From Fenollaria massiliensis (GTDB taxonomy: Bacteria > Bacillota > Clostridia > Tissierellales > Peptoniphilaceae): 64,000 nt of DNA. The DNA lies in NCBI RefSeq assembly GCF_000312505.2, contig NZ_HG326224.1, forward strand, positions 124,001 through 188,000, written 5' to 3'. A program made the position numbers and the translations under genes. Each line of letters starts with the position of its first letter. Positions within the stretch are counted from its first letter, which is position 1. The notes below the pieces were generated by a model. The model saw nothing but the letters and a program-made list of their open reading frames with translations. It was not told the origin of the DNA and ran no database searches. This document shows positions 19,689-28,474 of the stretch, one piece after another.

Positions 19689-20941
19689 TACCCAATAAAT
19701 AATAATTAAATCCTAGTTCTTCAACTTTTTCTCTATCAATAAAGTTTCTTGTGTCAAAAATATTCTTTTTATTCATAACTTTCTTTATTTCTTTATAGTC
19801 AAGAACTTGGAATTGACTATGATTTACGCCTAAAACCAATAAATCTGCACCTGTAATTACTTCTCTAATATCACCATAAAGTTCATTAAATTCAAGTATT
19901 TGATCGTTTTTGAATGGATCATAAACAGCTACATTATAATCATCATTTAGTAAAGCAATAAGATGAGTTATTGGACTTTCTCTAAAGTCATCAATATTTG
20001 GCTTAAATGATGAGCCAAGTATAGCTATCTTAGAGCCTTTTTCAACTATCTTCTTTATCTTATCGGCTGTAAATTTAGGCATAGAGTCATTTATATCTCT
20101 TGCTTGATGAATTAGTTTCGAATTTTCTTTATCCGCTGTTACCAAGAACCATGGATCTACTGAAATACAATGTCCGCCAACTCCTGGTCCAGGAGTATGA
20201 ACATTTACTCTTGGATGTTTATTAGCTAATTCAATTAGTTCCCATACATTTACACCTAGTGTATCACATATCTTAAGCATTTCATTTGCAAGAGCAATAT
20301 TTACATCTCTAAATGTGTTTTCAAGTAATTTACATACTTCAGCTGTAGTTGCATCTGTTGTAAATACTTCTGCGTCAACAAATGTCTTATATACATCTCT
20401 AACGATTTCAGCAGATTTTTTGTCAACACCGCCCACTACTCTATGGTTATTTTTAAGCTCATATAAAATATTTCCTGGAATAACTCTTTCAGGACTGTGG
20501 GCTAAATATATGTCTTCAGACACTTTTAAGCCAGACTTTTCAAGTATAGGCTTAACAACATCTTCTGTAGTACGTGGTGGAGATGTTGATTCTAAGACAA
20601 CTGTATCGCCTTTCTTAAGAACTTTTAAAACATCGTGACATGCATCCTTAATATATTTTAAATCGCAACTCTTGTCTTCATTAAAAGGTGTTCCAACACA
20701 GATGATATACATATCAGCTTCATGAATCCTATCTGAAACCTCTATCTTACCCTCTTCTATAGCTTTGTCTAAAATTTCTTTAAGACCTGGTTCATCAATC
20801 TCCAAAGTTCCATTCTTAATCTTTTCGATTTTTTTCTTTTATTGGATCATATCCAAATACTTTGAAATGATCACTTAATATTGTGGCTGTTGGTAAGCCA
20901 ATATATCCTAATCCTAATACGGAAATGGTTTTAATACTCAT
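19672..20941 (-). pseudogene. wecC: UDP-N-acetyl-D-mannosamine dehydrogenase (WecC-like), frameshifted
   Basis: NAD-dependent oxidation of UDP-ManNAc to UDP-ManNAcA, or a close nucleotide-sugar dehydrogenase. The N-terminal Rossmann motif VLGLGYIGLPTA (residues 8-19) is in a frame that begins at ATG 20941 after GGAGG and stops about 32 codons later. The remaining 377 residues lie in another frame: ICVGTPF, LAHSPERVIPG, catalytic Cys in GVGGHCISVDPWF, and ILGSSFKPNIDDFRESP. The frames join at seven A residues (20829-20835, minus strand); six would give one 422-residue protein. Without the Rossmann start the enzyme should be inactive. The signature residues fit WecC better than UDP-glucose dehydrogenase. 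Error, mutation and slippage are all possible. Confidence 0.88.
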
Positions 20942-20974
20942 TTTATCCTCCTATAATTAATATGTAAAATAAAA

Positions 20975-21319
20975 TTATTTATTTAACGCTAAACTTATCT
21001 TTAAACCGGCATCAACCTTAGCCATCAGCTTATCGGTTACGGTTCCAATTTTTTCTCTCAATCTTTTCTTATCAATAGTTCTGATCTGCTCAAGTAAAAT
21101 AACACTATCTTTAGGCAAGCCAAATTCCGGTCCATCTATTTCTATATGGGTCGGTAGTTTAGATTTGTTAAGTTGACTTGTAATTGCAGCTACTATGATG
21201 GTTGGTGAATACTTGTTACCTACATCGTTTTGAATAACAATGACTGGCCTCACACCACCTTGTTCAGAGCCTATGACAGGTGATAAATCTGCATATATAA
21301 TATCACCTCTTTTTATCAT
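20975..21319 (-). CDS. mazF: MazF/EndoA-type mRNA interferase
   Basis: 114-residue type II toxin, a sequence-specific RNase, close in length and motifs to Bacillus Endo[31 protein letters not shown] at the start (residues 3-32 overall), [10 protein letters not shown], and the C-terminal [17 protein letters not shown]. It lies just downstream of alr, as ndoA does in Bacillus, but no antitoxin gene fits into the 82 bp between them. It has its own near-perfect promoter. The polymer gene wecC begins 33 bp downstream with no clear promoter, so mazF may be its leading gene. Confidence 0.95.
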   Translation of the reverse strand: MIKRGDIIYADLSPVIGSEQGGVRPVIVIQNDVGNKYSPTIIVAAITSQLNKSKLPTHIEIDGPEFGLPKDSVILLEQIRTIDKKRLREKIGTVTDKLMAKVDAGLKISLALNK

Positions 21320-21354
21320 ATTCTCACATCCTTTCTGATAAGTAAGACAATTAT

Positions 21355-21383
21355 ATTATAATTTAAAATCGCTTATAAGTCAA
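21355..21383 (-). promoter_or_regulatory. Promoter for mazF and perhaps the polymer cluster
   Basis: On the minus strand TTGACT (21378-21383), 17 bp spacer, TATAAT (21355-21360), then about 35 bp to the mazF ATG with GAAAGGATGTGAG as ribosome site. No terminator is visible between mazF and wecC. Confidence 0.8.
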
Positions 21384-21401
21384 TAACTTTACCAGTTTAA
21401 G

Positions 21402-22577
21402 CTATATATCTTTATAATTATGTGAGCTTATTTCTTTATCGTTATAATAATATTTTCTAGAAATTCTATCTTTCATATCTGTTAGCACTTCATAATTAAT
21501 AGTGCCTTCAATTTTAGCAATATCATCATAAGTCATAGCCTTGTTAGTGCCGTCACCTATGATAGTTACTACATCAGCTACTTGAGCATCTGTTCCTGTA
21601 GCATCAATCATAAATTGATCCATACAAATGTTTCCAATGCTGTTTAAAAGTTTATCTTTGTATAAAACCTTTAGCTTGTTTTGTAAAAGTCTTCTTACTC
21701 CATCTGCGTAACCTACTGGAATAGTAGCAACTTTAGTCTTTTTATCAGCAATGAAAGAAAAAGTGTAGCTAACACCTTCTCCTGCTTCTATCTCTTTAAC
21801 GTTTGATATGCATGCTTTTAATTGCATTAATTTTTTTAAAGGTAAATTTTCTTTTATAACTTCATCCGATGGGAAGTAGCCATAAAGAATTATGCCTGCT
21901 CTAACATAATCAAGGTTTAATTCCTTTAAATCCATGATGGATGCTGAGTTAGAGACGTGTTTTATCCTTATATTAAGTCCAGAATCTTCGAGCATGGATA
22001 CAGTTTTTTTATAGTTATCATATTGCTTTTCTGTTAAAGTCTTGTCTTTTATATCAGCATTAGCAAAATGTGTAAATATACCTTCTATATCGATATTTTC
22101 AAGTTTTGAAATCTTTAAAATATCTTCTACAGACTTTGCTCTGTGGACTTCATCTGCTTGAAAGCCAATCCTTGACATACCAGTATCTAAAGCGATATGT
22201 ATCTTAGCTAATTTATTTTGTCTTATAGCTTCATCACTAAGTTTTTTTGCCTTTTCATAGCTAAATATAGCGCTCGTTAAATTATATTTAACTACTTCTT
22301 CTAAATAATTATCCTCCAAGTAGTTAAGCATAAGTATATCCTCTTCAATGCCTGCTTTTCTAAGCTCCATAGCCTCGCTTGCAACTGATACAACAAATCT
22401 GTCAATACCTAAGCCTTCCATAAATTTTGCAAGAGCTACAGCTCCATGACCATAAGCATCAGCCTTAATAACTGGCATAATCTTCGTTTCAGGTCTGATA
22501 GCCTTTTTAATTGAATTGATATTGTACTCAAGATTGTTTAAATTAATTTCAAGCCAAGCGGCTCTATTGCCATTCAT
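21402..22577 (-). CDS. alr: Alanine racemase
   Basis: PLP enzyme producing D-alanine for peptidoglycan. 391 residues. The PLP lysine is in MPVIKADAYGHG (about 36-47), and the catalytic tyrosine lies in GEGVSYTFSF (about 272). SNSASIMDL and YADGVRR also match. It follows the AcpS-NnrD gene with no gap and precedes mazF, recalling the Bacillus order acpS-alr-ndoAI-ndoA with the antitoxin missing. The start ATG overlaps the upstream stop closely. Confidence 0.97.
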   Translation of the reverse strand: MNGNRAAWLEINLNNLEYNINSIKKAIRPETKIMPVIKADAYGHGAVALAKFMEGLGIDRFVVSVASEAMELRKAGIEEDILMLNYLEDNYLEEVVKYNLTSAIFSYEKAKKLSDEAIRQNKLAKIHIALDTGMSRIGFQADEVHRAKSVEDILKISKLENIDIEGIFTHFANADIKDKTLTEKQYDNYKKTVSMLEDSGLNIRIKHVSNSASIMDLKELNLDYVRAGIILYGYFPSDEVIKENLPLKKLMQLKACISNVKEIEAGEGVSYTFSFIADKKTKVATIPVGYADGVRRLLQNKLKVLYKDKLLNSIGNICMDQFMIDATGTDAQVADVVTIIGDGTNKAMTYDDIAKIEGTINYEVLTDMKDRISRKYYYNDKEISSHNYKDI

Positions 22578-23720
22578 TTATTTTACCTCCATCAACTTAA
22601 TAGCCTTGGGTATAAACTCAATTATATCGCTTGCTATTAAAGAATATTCTGTGTATTTTTCTTTTGCAAGATCCCCTGCTAAGCCATGTAGATATACTCC
22701 GAACTTTGCTGCGTCAAAGACTTTAAAGCCTTGAGCAATAAGCGATGCTATAATTCCAGATAGTACATCACCAGAGCCTGCTGTCGCCATGCCAGGGTTT
22801 CCTGTATTATTTATGTATTCAATATCTTTATCCATGACAATAGTATTATGACCTTTTAAAACTACCACCACTTCGTATTTATCACTAGCGATGCGCGCAT
22901 ATTTTTTAGGATCTTTTATAATTTTTTCTATGTCAACGTCTAATAGTCTTGCAAGCTCAGCAAAATGCGGTGTGATAACAGCTCTATAGGCTAATTTATC
23001 TACATACTTCTTTAAATAATGAAGACCGTCTGCATCAATCACAAGTTTTTTATTTGAAGCGACTATATCTTTATAAATTTTATCTCTATCGTCAAAGAAT
23101 GACCACGCTGGCCCAAAAAGCACAGCGTCCATATCAGCTAAATCATAATTATCATTAGTTCTAATTATTGTTTCAGAAAGCTTTACACTAAGTATATCTT
23201 GTATATCCTTATCAATGTATAAATAAGATAGACCGCAGCCAGTCCTCATCGCAGCGAGCGACGCAAAATAAGGCGCTCCAGTCATAGACAAAGAACCAGC
23301 AAATATGGCAAGCTTGCCGTAATCGCCTTTATGTGTAAAATCATTCCTCTTTTTAAATATTTTAAATTCATCAGCAATATTTCTTTTATAAGTATTTTCG
23401 TCAGTACTTGCAACGCTTATGGCATAGTCACCGTCGTGTGAGATTGAGACAAAAAAATTTATACCATTCACATAAGCAAATGGTACATCGTTTTTTCTCT
23501 CTATAGAGATATCTTTATATTGTAAGCCAGCTAAATTGCCGTTCAAAGCCTTAATAATAGCTTCTTTAGCCGCAAAAATTCCAGCACAAGTTTCATCAGC
23601 CTTGGCTGATGATTCTATATAGCTTATCTCTGCATCACTAAAGAAGCGATTCAAAAACTTTTCATTTTTCATTAATTTTCTAATTTTAGATATTTCAAGT
23701 ATATCTACGCCTATACTCAT
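22578..23720 (-). CDS. Fusion of holo-[acyl-carrier-protein] synthase with ADP-dependent NAD(P)HX dehydratase
   Basis: Residues 1 to about 110 are AcpS: GVDILEI with the metal-binding Asp at residue 5, and FAAKEAIIKAL with its Glu. This domain transfers phosphopantetheine from CoA to acyl carrier protein. Residues about 125-380 are NnrD, which dehydrates damaged NAD(P)H hydrates: GDYGKLAIFAGS, DADGLHYL, VVLKGHNTIV and NPGMATAGSGDVLSGI. NnrD is usually joined to the epimerase NnrE; no NnrE domain is present. The linker is short (about 15 residues) and the frame is uninterrupted. The gene lies between pyrD and alr. Both domains look catalytically complete. Confidence 0.9.
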   Translation of the reverse strand: MSIGVDILEISKIRKLMKNEKFLNRFFSDAEISYIESSAKADETCAGIFAAKEAIIKALNGNLAGLQYKDISIERKNDVPFAYVNGINFFVSISHDGDYAISVASTDENTYKRNIADEFKIFKKRNDFTHKGDYGKLAIFAGSLSMTGAPYFASLAAMRTGCGLSYLYIDKDIQDILSVKLSETIIRTNDNYDLADMDAVLFGPAWSFFDDRDKIYKDIVASNKKLVIDADGLHYLKKYVDKLAYRAVITPHFAELARLLDVDIEKIIKDPKKYARIASDKYEVVVVLKGHNTIVMDKDIEYINNTGNPGMATAGSGDVLSGIIASLIAQGFKVFDAAKFGVYLHGLAGDLAKEKYTEYSLIASDIIEFIPKAIKLMEVK

Positions 23721-24622
23721 TAAATTATTCCTCTAATCTCTTCAAAACTTTCTATCTTATTATCGTTCATGTATTTTTCTAAGTCTTCTGCCATATTTGC
23801 CATAATCATAGGCTCTGTAAAATTCATAGTTCCTACTTGAACTGCACTTGCACCAGCCATGATGAATTCGATGACATCTGTGTAATTTCTGATGCCTCCC
23901 ATGCCAATAACTGGTATATTAACGGCTTTTGCCACTTCATATGTCATTCTCAAAGCTATAGGCTTGATTGCTGGGCCCGATAAACCTGCAGTTTTGTTAT
24001 TAAAAACAGTTTTGCGTCTGTCTATGTCTATAGCCATAGCGTTAAATGTGTTAACAAGGCTTAGTGCATCTGCGCCGACTTCTTCGCAAGCTTTAGCCAT
24101 CTCGACTATATCGTTAGCATTTGGTGAAAGTTTTACTATAAGTGGTTTATCTGTTATGTCTCTAACTTTTTTAACAACATCTTTTGCAACGCATGTTTTT
24201 ATACCAAAAGCCATGCCACCACTTTTAACATTTGGGCATGAAATATTAAGCTCTATCATTTGAGCCTCTGTTTCAGATATTAATCTAACTGCTTCTAGAT
24301 AATCTTCTATGTTATTGCCGCCAATGTTTACAAGTGTGATAAGATCTTTTGATAGTAAAAAATCTAGTTCCTTATCTATAAAAGCTTGTATGCCTGGATT
24401 TTCTAAGCCGATGCTATTCATAAGGCCACTTGATGTTTCATAAAGTCTAATGCCTTCATTGCCGTCTTTTGGGTTAAGTGTAAGTCCTTTAGTTGAGACG
24501 CCGCCTAGTTTTGAGATATCGTAGTATTCTTCATACTCTTTACCAAAACCAAAGGTACCGCTAGCAGCTATAAGTGGGTTTTTAAATTCAATATCAGCTA
24601 TTTTAACTCTTAAATCAGTCAA
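23720..24622 (-). CDS. pyrD: Dihydroorotate dehydrogenase B, catalytic subunit
   Basis: FMN enzyme oxidising dihydroorotate to orotate in pyrimidine synthesis. 300 residues. It is class 1B: the catalytic base is the Cys of [13 protein letters not shown] (about 125-137), and the phosphate-binding motif [10 protein letters not shown] lies near 240. It pairs with PyrK, encoded upstream with an 8 bp overlap. It ends at the first base of the AcpS-NnrD start, so the pyrimidine run continues without a break into acpS and alr. Confidence 0.97.
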   Translation of the reverse strand: MTDLRVKIADIEFKNPLIAASGTFGFGKEYEEYYDISKLGGVSTKGLTLNPKDGNEGIRLYETSSGLMNSIGLENPGIQAFIDKELDFLLSKDLITLVNIGGNNIEDYLEAVRLISETEAQMIELNISCPNVKSGGMAFGIKTCVAKDVVKKVRDITDKPLIVKLSPNANDIVEMAKACEEVGADALSLVNTFNAMAIDIDRRKTVFNNKTAGLSGPAIKPIALRMTYEVAKAVNIPVIGMGGIRNYTDVIEFIMAGASAVQVGTMNFTEPMIMANMAEDLEKYMNDNKIESFEEIRGII

Positions 24623-25364
24623 TTAAAAACACACCTCCTCCAAATATTGGACCGTCCTTACAAACGCGTCTCATACCAACCTTAGTCTTTATACTGCATC
24701 CTCTACATGTGCCAACACCACACGCCATTCTTGATTCCATGCTAACTAAGACTTTATTTCTATTGTGAGCCTTTAATAATAAAGCCTTCATCATTGGGAA
24801 TGGTCCGCATGTATAAATCTTATCATATTTTTCACTCTCAATTATGTCTATGATGTAGCCTTTATAGCCAACTTTTCCGCTTTCAGTAGATATGTATGTG
24901 TTTTCAACATATTCTTCGAAATCTTCAATAAGATATGGATTATCTCTAAAACCAGCATAATAATCTATGTTTTTAGTAATATTTTGTATAGATCTAGCAA
25001 GGTATTTTAGAGGCGCTATGCCAACAGAGCCACCAACTAAAGCTATTTTTTCATCTTTATTAGGTAGAGGAAACTTATTTCCAAGTGGTCCAAGAAGATA
25101 TAATTTATCGCCTTTTTTAAGCTTCATCATGATATCTGTTCCTCTGCCAACATTTGCAATAAGTAGATAGATATTGCCATCCTCATCTATATCATAGATG
25201 CTTATAGGTCTAGCTAGAAGAGGGTCTGTTCCTTGCCAAGATTTAATCATATAAAATTGTCCAGGTGCACCTTCAAACGGTCCACTAACTTTTAAAACGT
25301 AGATATTATCAATAATGTGATTATTTTCTAATATCGTACCCTCTTTGTATGCATTTCTAGCCAC
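24615..25364 (-). CDS. pyrK: Dihydroorotate dehydrogenase B, electron-transfer subunit
   Basis: FAD and [2Fe-2S] subunit that passes electrons from dihydroorotate dehydrogenase to NAD. 249 residues. The flavin-binding motif [10 protein letters not shown] lies near 55, the NAD-binding [13 protein letters not shown] near 110, and the iron-sulfur cysteines in [13 protein letters not shown] plus a distal Cys in RRVCKDGP (about 210-235). It overlaps pyrF by 8 bp and pyrD by 8 bp. Confidence 0.96.
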   Translation of the reverse strand: MARNAYKEGTILENNHIIDNIYVLKVSGPFEGAPGQFYMIKSWQGTDPLLARPISIYDIDEDGNIYLLIANVGRGTDIMMKLKKGDKLYLLGPLGNKFPLPNKDEKIALVGGSVGIAPLKYLARSIQNITKNIDYYAGFRDNPYLIEDFEEYVENTYISTESGKVGYKGYIIDIIESEKYDKIYTCGPFPMMKALLLKAHNRNKVLVSMESRMACGVGTCRGCSIKTKVGMRRVCKDGPIFGGGVFLID

Positions 25365-26223
25365 AAATATCCTCCTTCATCTTTAAAACAGCTTCTCTAA
25401 TATATTTTGTATAATTTTTATCATCATAATCAGCTTCATCTTTGTGCTTAATATGGCTTGTTATTATTCCTCTAGATGAGTTTACAACTCCGCCGTCAAG
25501 CTCATTTAGTAATTTTCTAACAGTTGAAGCCTTTCCGCCTTGAGCGCCATAACCTGGAATTAAGAAAAATGTTCTTGGGAATCTCTTTCTTATATCATCT
25601 TGCTCGCCGCTGTCCATGATATTATCACCAACAACGAAACCTAGAGATGAGTATCCGTAGTCACCAATGTATTTTTCAGCAATCTTATCAAGATTGTCTC
25701 CTATTATATTATACAATGTTTCGCCTTTACTTTCAAGGTATTCTATATCTAAAGCGCCAGGATTTGAAGTTCTTAGTAAAACAAATATTCCTTTTTCTCC
25801 ACTTTCCAAATAACTTAGATATGGTTTTATACTGTCATATCCCATAAATGGTGAAAGAGTGATAAAATCTGCTTCAAAATCTCCTTCAAAGTGTGCTTTT
25901 GCATACATTTCAGCAGTCTTAGCAATGTCCGATCTTTTGATGTCACCTATGCTTAATTTATTTTTTCTTCTTAGATATTCAAGTGTTTTTTTGTATGCCA
26001 TAAGTCCTTCAACACCTAGTGCCTCATAGTATGCAATTTGAAGTTTATAAACAGCGACTAAATCCTCTGTTGAGTCGATTATATCTTTATTAAACTTAAA
26101 TACTCTATCTGCAATACTTTCTATACTATTTAAATGTTCTGGAATATAGGACAAATCTGTGTCTAAACCGACACAGATTGGACCCAATTTTTGAACTTCT
26201 TCAAATAATCTATCTATAATCAT
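25357..26223 (-). CDS. pyrF: Orotidine 5'-phosphate decarboxylase
   Basis: Last step of UMP synthesis. The long subfamily-2 form, about 288 residues with the chosen start. The active-site lysine region is IGDIKRSDIAKTA. VGLDTDLSYIP near the N-terminus and FLIPGYGAQGG near the C-terminus are typical. I chose ATG 26223, directly after the pyrI stop, because relatives begin at MIIDRLFEEV. Upstream in-frame starts at 26235 and 26283 overlap pyrI and add unrelated residues. The ribosome site is weak, so coupling to pyrI is likely. Confidence 0.94.
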   Translation of the reverse strand: MIIDRLFEEVQKLGPICVGLDTDLSYIPEHLNSIESIADRVFKFNKDIIDSTEDLVAVYKLQIAYYEALGVEGLMAYKKTLEYLRRKNKLSIGDIKRSDIAKTAEMYAKAHFEGDFEADFITLSPFMGYDSIKPYLSYLESGEKGIFVLLRTSNPGALDIEYLESKGETLYNIIGDNLDKIAEKYIGDYGYSSLGFVVGDNIMDSGEQDDIRKRFPRTFFLIPGYGAQGGKASTVRKLLNELDGGVVNSSRGIITSHIKHKDEADYDDKNYTKYIREAVLKMKEDICG

Positions 26224-26224
26224 A

Positions 26225-26647
26225 TTATTCGCCATAAACATGATCACAGTATGCACATTTGTATTTGCCTTTTTCTTTATCAACTAAGACAAACTTATGT
26301 GGTATATTTCTTTCAACAGATGTTATACAACGAGGATTCTTGCATTTTATAACGCCTTCAACAATTTCTGGAAGAGTTAAATTAATCTTTCTTTCAATCT
26401 TTTCATCTTTGATAACATTTACTGTGATGTTTGGATCTATAAAGCCTAGTGCAGATAAATCTAGGTCTATTTCGTTTTCTATCTTAATCATATCTTTTCT
26501 GCCCATCTTTTCGCTGTGAGCGTTCATGATTAAAGCTACAGTGTAATCAGCTTCTCTAAGATTAAGATATTCAAATATTTGTATGCCATGTCCAGCTTGT
26601 ATGTGGTCTATAACTATTCCCTTTGAAATACTATTAATACTTAACAT
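26225..26647 (-). CDS. pyrI: Aspartate carbamoyltransferase regulatory chain
   Basis: Zinc-binding regulatory subunit that mediates nucleotide feedback on PyrB. 140 residues. The N-terminal allosteric domain contains [13 protein letters not shown] (about 9-21). The C-terminal zinc domain has CKNPRC and CAYCD, four cysteines in the right order. The start overlaps the pyrB stop as TAATG. Its presence makes the enzyme the dodecameric, allosteric type rather than a lone catalytic trimer. Confidence 0.96.
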   Translation of the reverse strand: MLSINSISKGIVIDHIQAGHGIQIFEYLNLREADYTVALIMNAHSEKMGRKDMIKIENEIDLDLSALGFIDPNITVNVIKDEKIERKINLTLPEIVEGVIKCKNPRCITSVERNIPHKFVLVDKEKGKYKCAYCDHVYGE

Positions 26648-27570
26648 TATTTAACCCCCAATAACTTTGCTATAAGTGCCATTCTTATATACATACCGTT
26701 CTTTACTTGTCTAAAATACCAAGCTCTTGGATCGTCGTCAACTTCAACTGCTATCTCATTAACTCTTGGTAGTGGATGAAGAATTGCTAAATCTTTCTTA
26801 GCATTTTTAAGTTTTTCAAGATCAAGCACATAGCTGTCTTTTAATCTTACATAGTCAGCTTCATTGAAGAATCTTTCCTTTTGCACACGAGTCATGTATA
26901 ATACGTCTAAGTCATCAATTACATCTTCAAGTCTTTCTACTTCTGTATATGGTATAGATTTTTTATCAAGAACTTGTTCTTTGATGTAGTTTGGAACTTT
27001 TAATTCATCTGGTGATATAAGTACAAACTTGTTATTACTATATCTAGACATTGCCTTGATTAGTGAGTGAACTGTTCTACCAAACTTTAAGTCGCCGCAT
27101 AAACCTATAGTCATGCCATCAAATTTGCCCTTAGCGCTTAGTATTGTAAATAGGTCTGTAAGTGTTTGAGTTGGATGTTGATGTCCGCCATCGCCTGCAT
27201 TAATTAGTGGTACTGTACATGCGTTGTGTCCATATTGAGGAGCACCTTCCTTTGGATGTCTCATAGCAATGATGTCTGAGTAGCAGCTAACAGTTCTTAA
27301 TGTATCTGCTAGTGTTTCACCCTTTGCTACAGAACTAGAGCCCGGCTCCGAAAAACCAATAACACCTCCGCCTAATCTTAACATAGCGGCTTCAAATGAA
27401 AATCTGGTTCTCGTGCTGGGCTCATAGAATAGAGTAGCTAGGATTTTACCGTCACAAACGTGAATAAAATCCTTTTCATTTTTTACAATTTCTTTACCTA
27501 GATCAAATAGCTCATCTAGCTCCTCTAGGCTTAGATCTTCCGGATCAATATAATTTCTTCCCTTAAGCAT
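26647..27570 (-). CDS. pyrB: Aspartate carbamoyltransferase catalytic chain
   Basis: Carbamoyl phosphate plus aspartate to carbamoyl aspartate, the committing step of pyrimidine synthesis. About 307 residues. [17 protein letters not shown] and HPLPRVNEI are the substrate-binding motifs. I start it at ATG 27570, after a strong AGGGAGG site. The longer frame from 27630 would run through the promoter. It is the first gene of pyrB-I-F-K-D. Confidence 0.97.
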   Translation of the reverse strand: MLKGRNYIDPEDLSLEELDELFDLGKEIVKNEKDFIHVCDGKILATLFYEPSTRTRFSFEAAMLRLGGGVIGFSEPGSSSVAKGETLADTLRTVSCYSDIIAMRHPKEGAPQYGHNACTVPLINAGDGGHQHPTQTLTDLFTILSAKGKFDGMTIGLCGDLKFGRTVHSLIKAMSRYSNNKFVLISPDELKVPNYIKEQVLDKKSIPYTEVERLEDVIDDLDVLYMTRVQKERFFNEADYVRLKDSYVLDLEKLKNAKKDLAILHPLPRVNEIAVEVDDDPRAWYFRQVKNGMYIRMALIAKLLGVK

Positions 27571-27601
27571 AATATCCTCCCTATATTTTTTTATCTTTAT
27601 A

Positions 27602-27630
27602 ATCATACTACTAATAAAATTAAAAGTCAA
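27602..27630 (-). promoter_or_regulatory. Promoter of the pyr operon
   Basis: Minus strand TTGACT (27625-27630), 17 bp spacer, TATGAT (27602-27607), about 31 bp before the pyrB ATG. The leader would be about 25 nt, too short for a PyrR attenuator, so any pyrimidine control must use another means. The -35 box overlaps the last codons of the upstream gene. Confidence 0.78.
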
Positions 27631-28307
27631 GAACTTTTTTTACTTTTTTCAAATTTTATAAACTTGTATGCTTCGTCAATTTTTTTGATGATATCAAGTC
27701 TAATTTTCTCTAGTTCTTCATCATCTTCTTGCTTGGAAAGTATTGACATAAGATAATTATACCTCATATCAATAAGTTCACTATTGGTATTATCATCAGA
27801 ATAAAGAGCACTTAAATTATTATAATATTTAAAGCTCTCGAAATTTTCAAGCGTATAATTTTCAATTAATAATTTATCATTGTATTTGAAATTCTTAAAA
27901 AACTTTTCTTTCTTAGCTAATTTAGCATTGCTGATATGTGCAAGAATAATTATATACATTATAAATATAATCGTCATAATTATAGTATATTTAATAAAAT
28001 AATGATTAGTATAAACATCAAGACTTCTTTTAACTAGTAAGCGAATTATGATAAAGTGTAAAAAAGCCCTTCTAGTTGCGTTACTCGCTATAATTCTAAA
28101 GACATAAAACGTTTGTGTATCTTTGACTCTTGGTCTTATGATTAAGTAATAAAAAATCAATGATACACTTAAAGCTATATCAAGCCTATGTACCTTAGAT
28201 ACAGGTAGTAAAATAAAATTAAGTATCATTAAAGAAAAACTTGATAATTCTATAATAGATCTTAGGTCCATAATATATTCATTAAAGTATTGTTTATTTT
28301 TTTCCAT
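27627..28307 (-). CDS. Hypothetical membrane protein
   Basis: 226 residues, no family recognised. It has about four hydrophobic segments: near 20-37, 43-57, 77-92 (with basic residues around) and 101-122. A charged cytoplasmic C-terminal half ends in a coiled-coil-like stretch ([18 protein letters not shown]) and KKSS. TATAAT stands at 28323-28328 on the minus strand with a poor -35. A GGTGAT site precedes the ATG. It precedes pyrB by 56 bp but has no evident tie to pyrimidine metabolism. Confidence 0.6.
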   Translation of the reverse strand: MEKNKQYFNEYIMDLRSIIELSSFSLMILNFILLPVSKVHRLDIALSVSLIFYYLIIRPRVKDTQTFYVFRIIASNATRRAFLHFIIIRLLVKRSLDVYTNHYFIKYTIIMTIIFIMYIIILAHISNAKLAKKEKFFKNFKYNDKLLIENYTLENFESFKYYNNLSALYSDDNTNSELIDMRYNYLMSILSKQEDDEELEKIRLDIIKKIDEAYKFIKFEKSKKSS

Positions 28308-28446
28308 AGTATCACCAAGTATATTATACCATTAAATCATAAGTTTTTCATACCTTTTATAAGATATTTATACTAAAACATATACATTTTTTGCAATATT
28401 TTCAAGAAGCTAAATTAATCACATAATTGCCATAATATTTTTGCAT

Positions 28447-28470
28447 AAAAAAATGAGGCTTGCGCCTCAT
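28447..28470 (-). terminator. Terminator of the glycine reductase operon
   Basis: Minus strand stem ATGAGGC with GCCTCAT (28453-28470), GCAA tetraloop, followed by seven T residues. It lies directly after the grdD stop and closes the trxB-to-grdD transcript. Confidence 0.92.
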
Positions 28471-28474
28471 TTTA

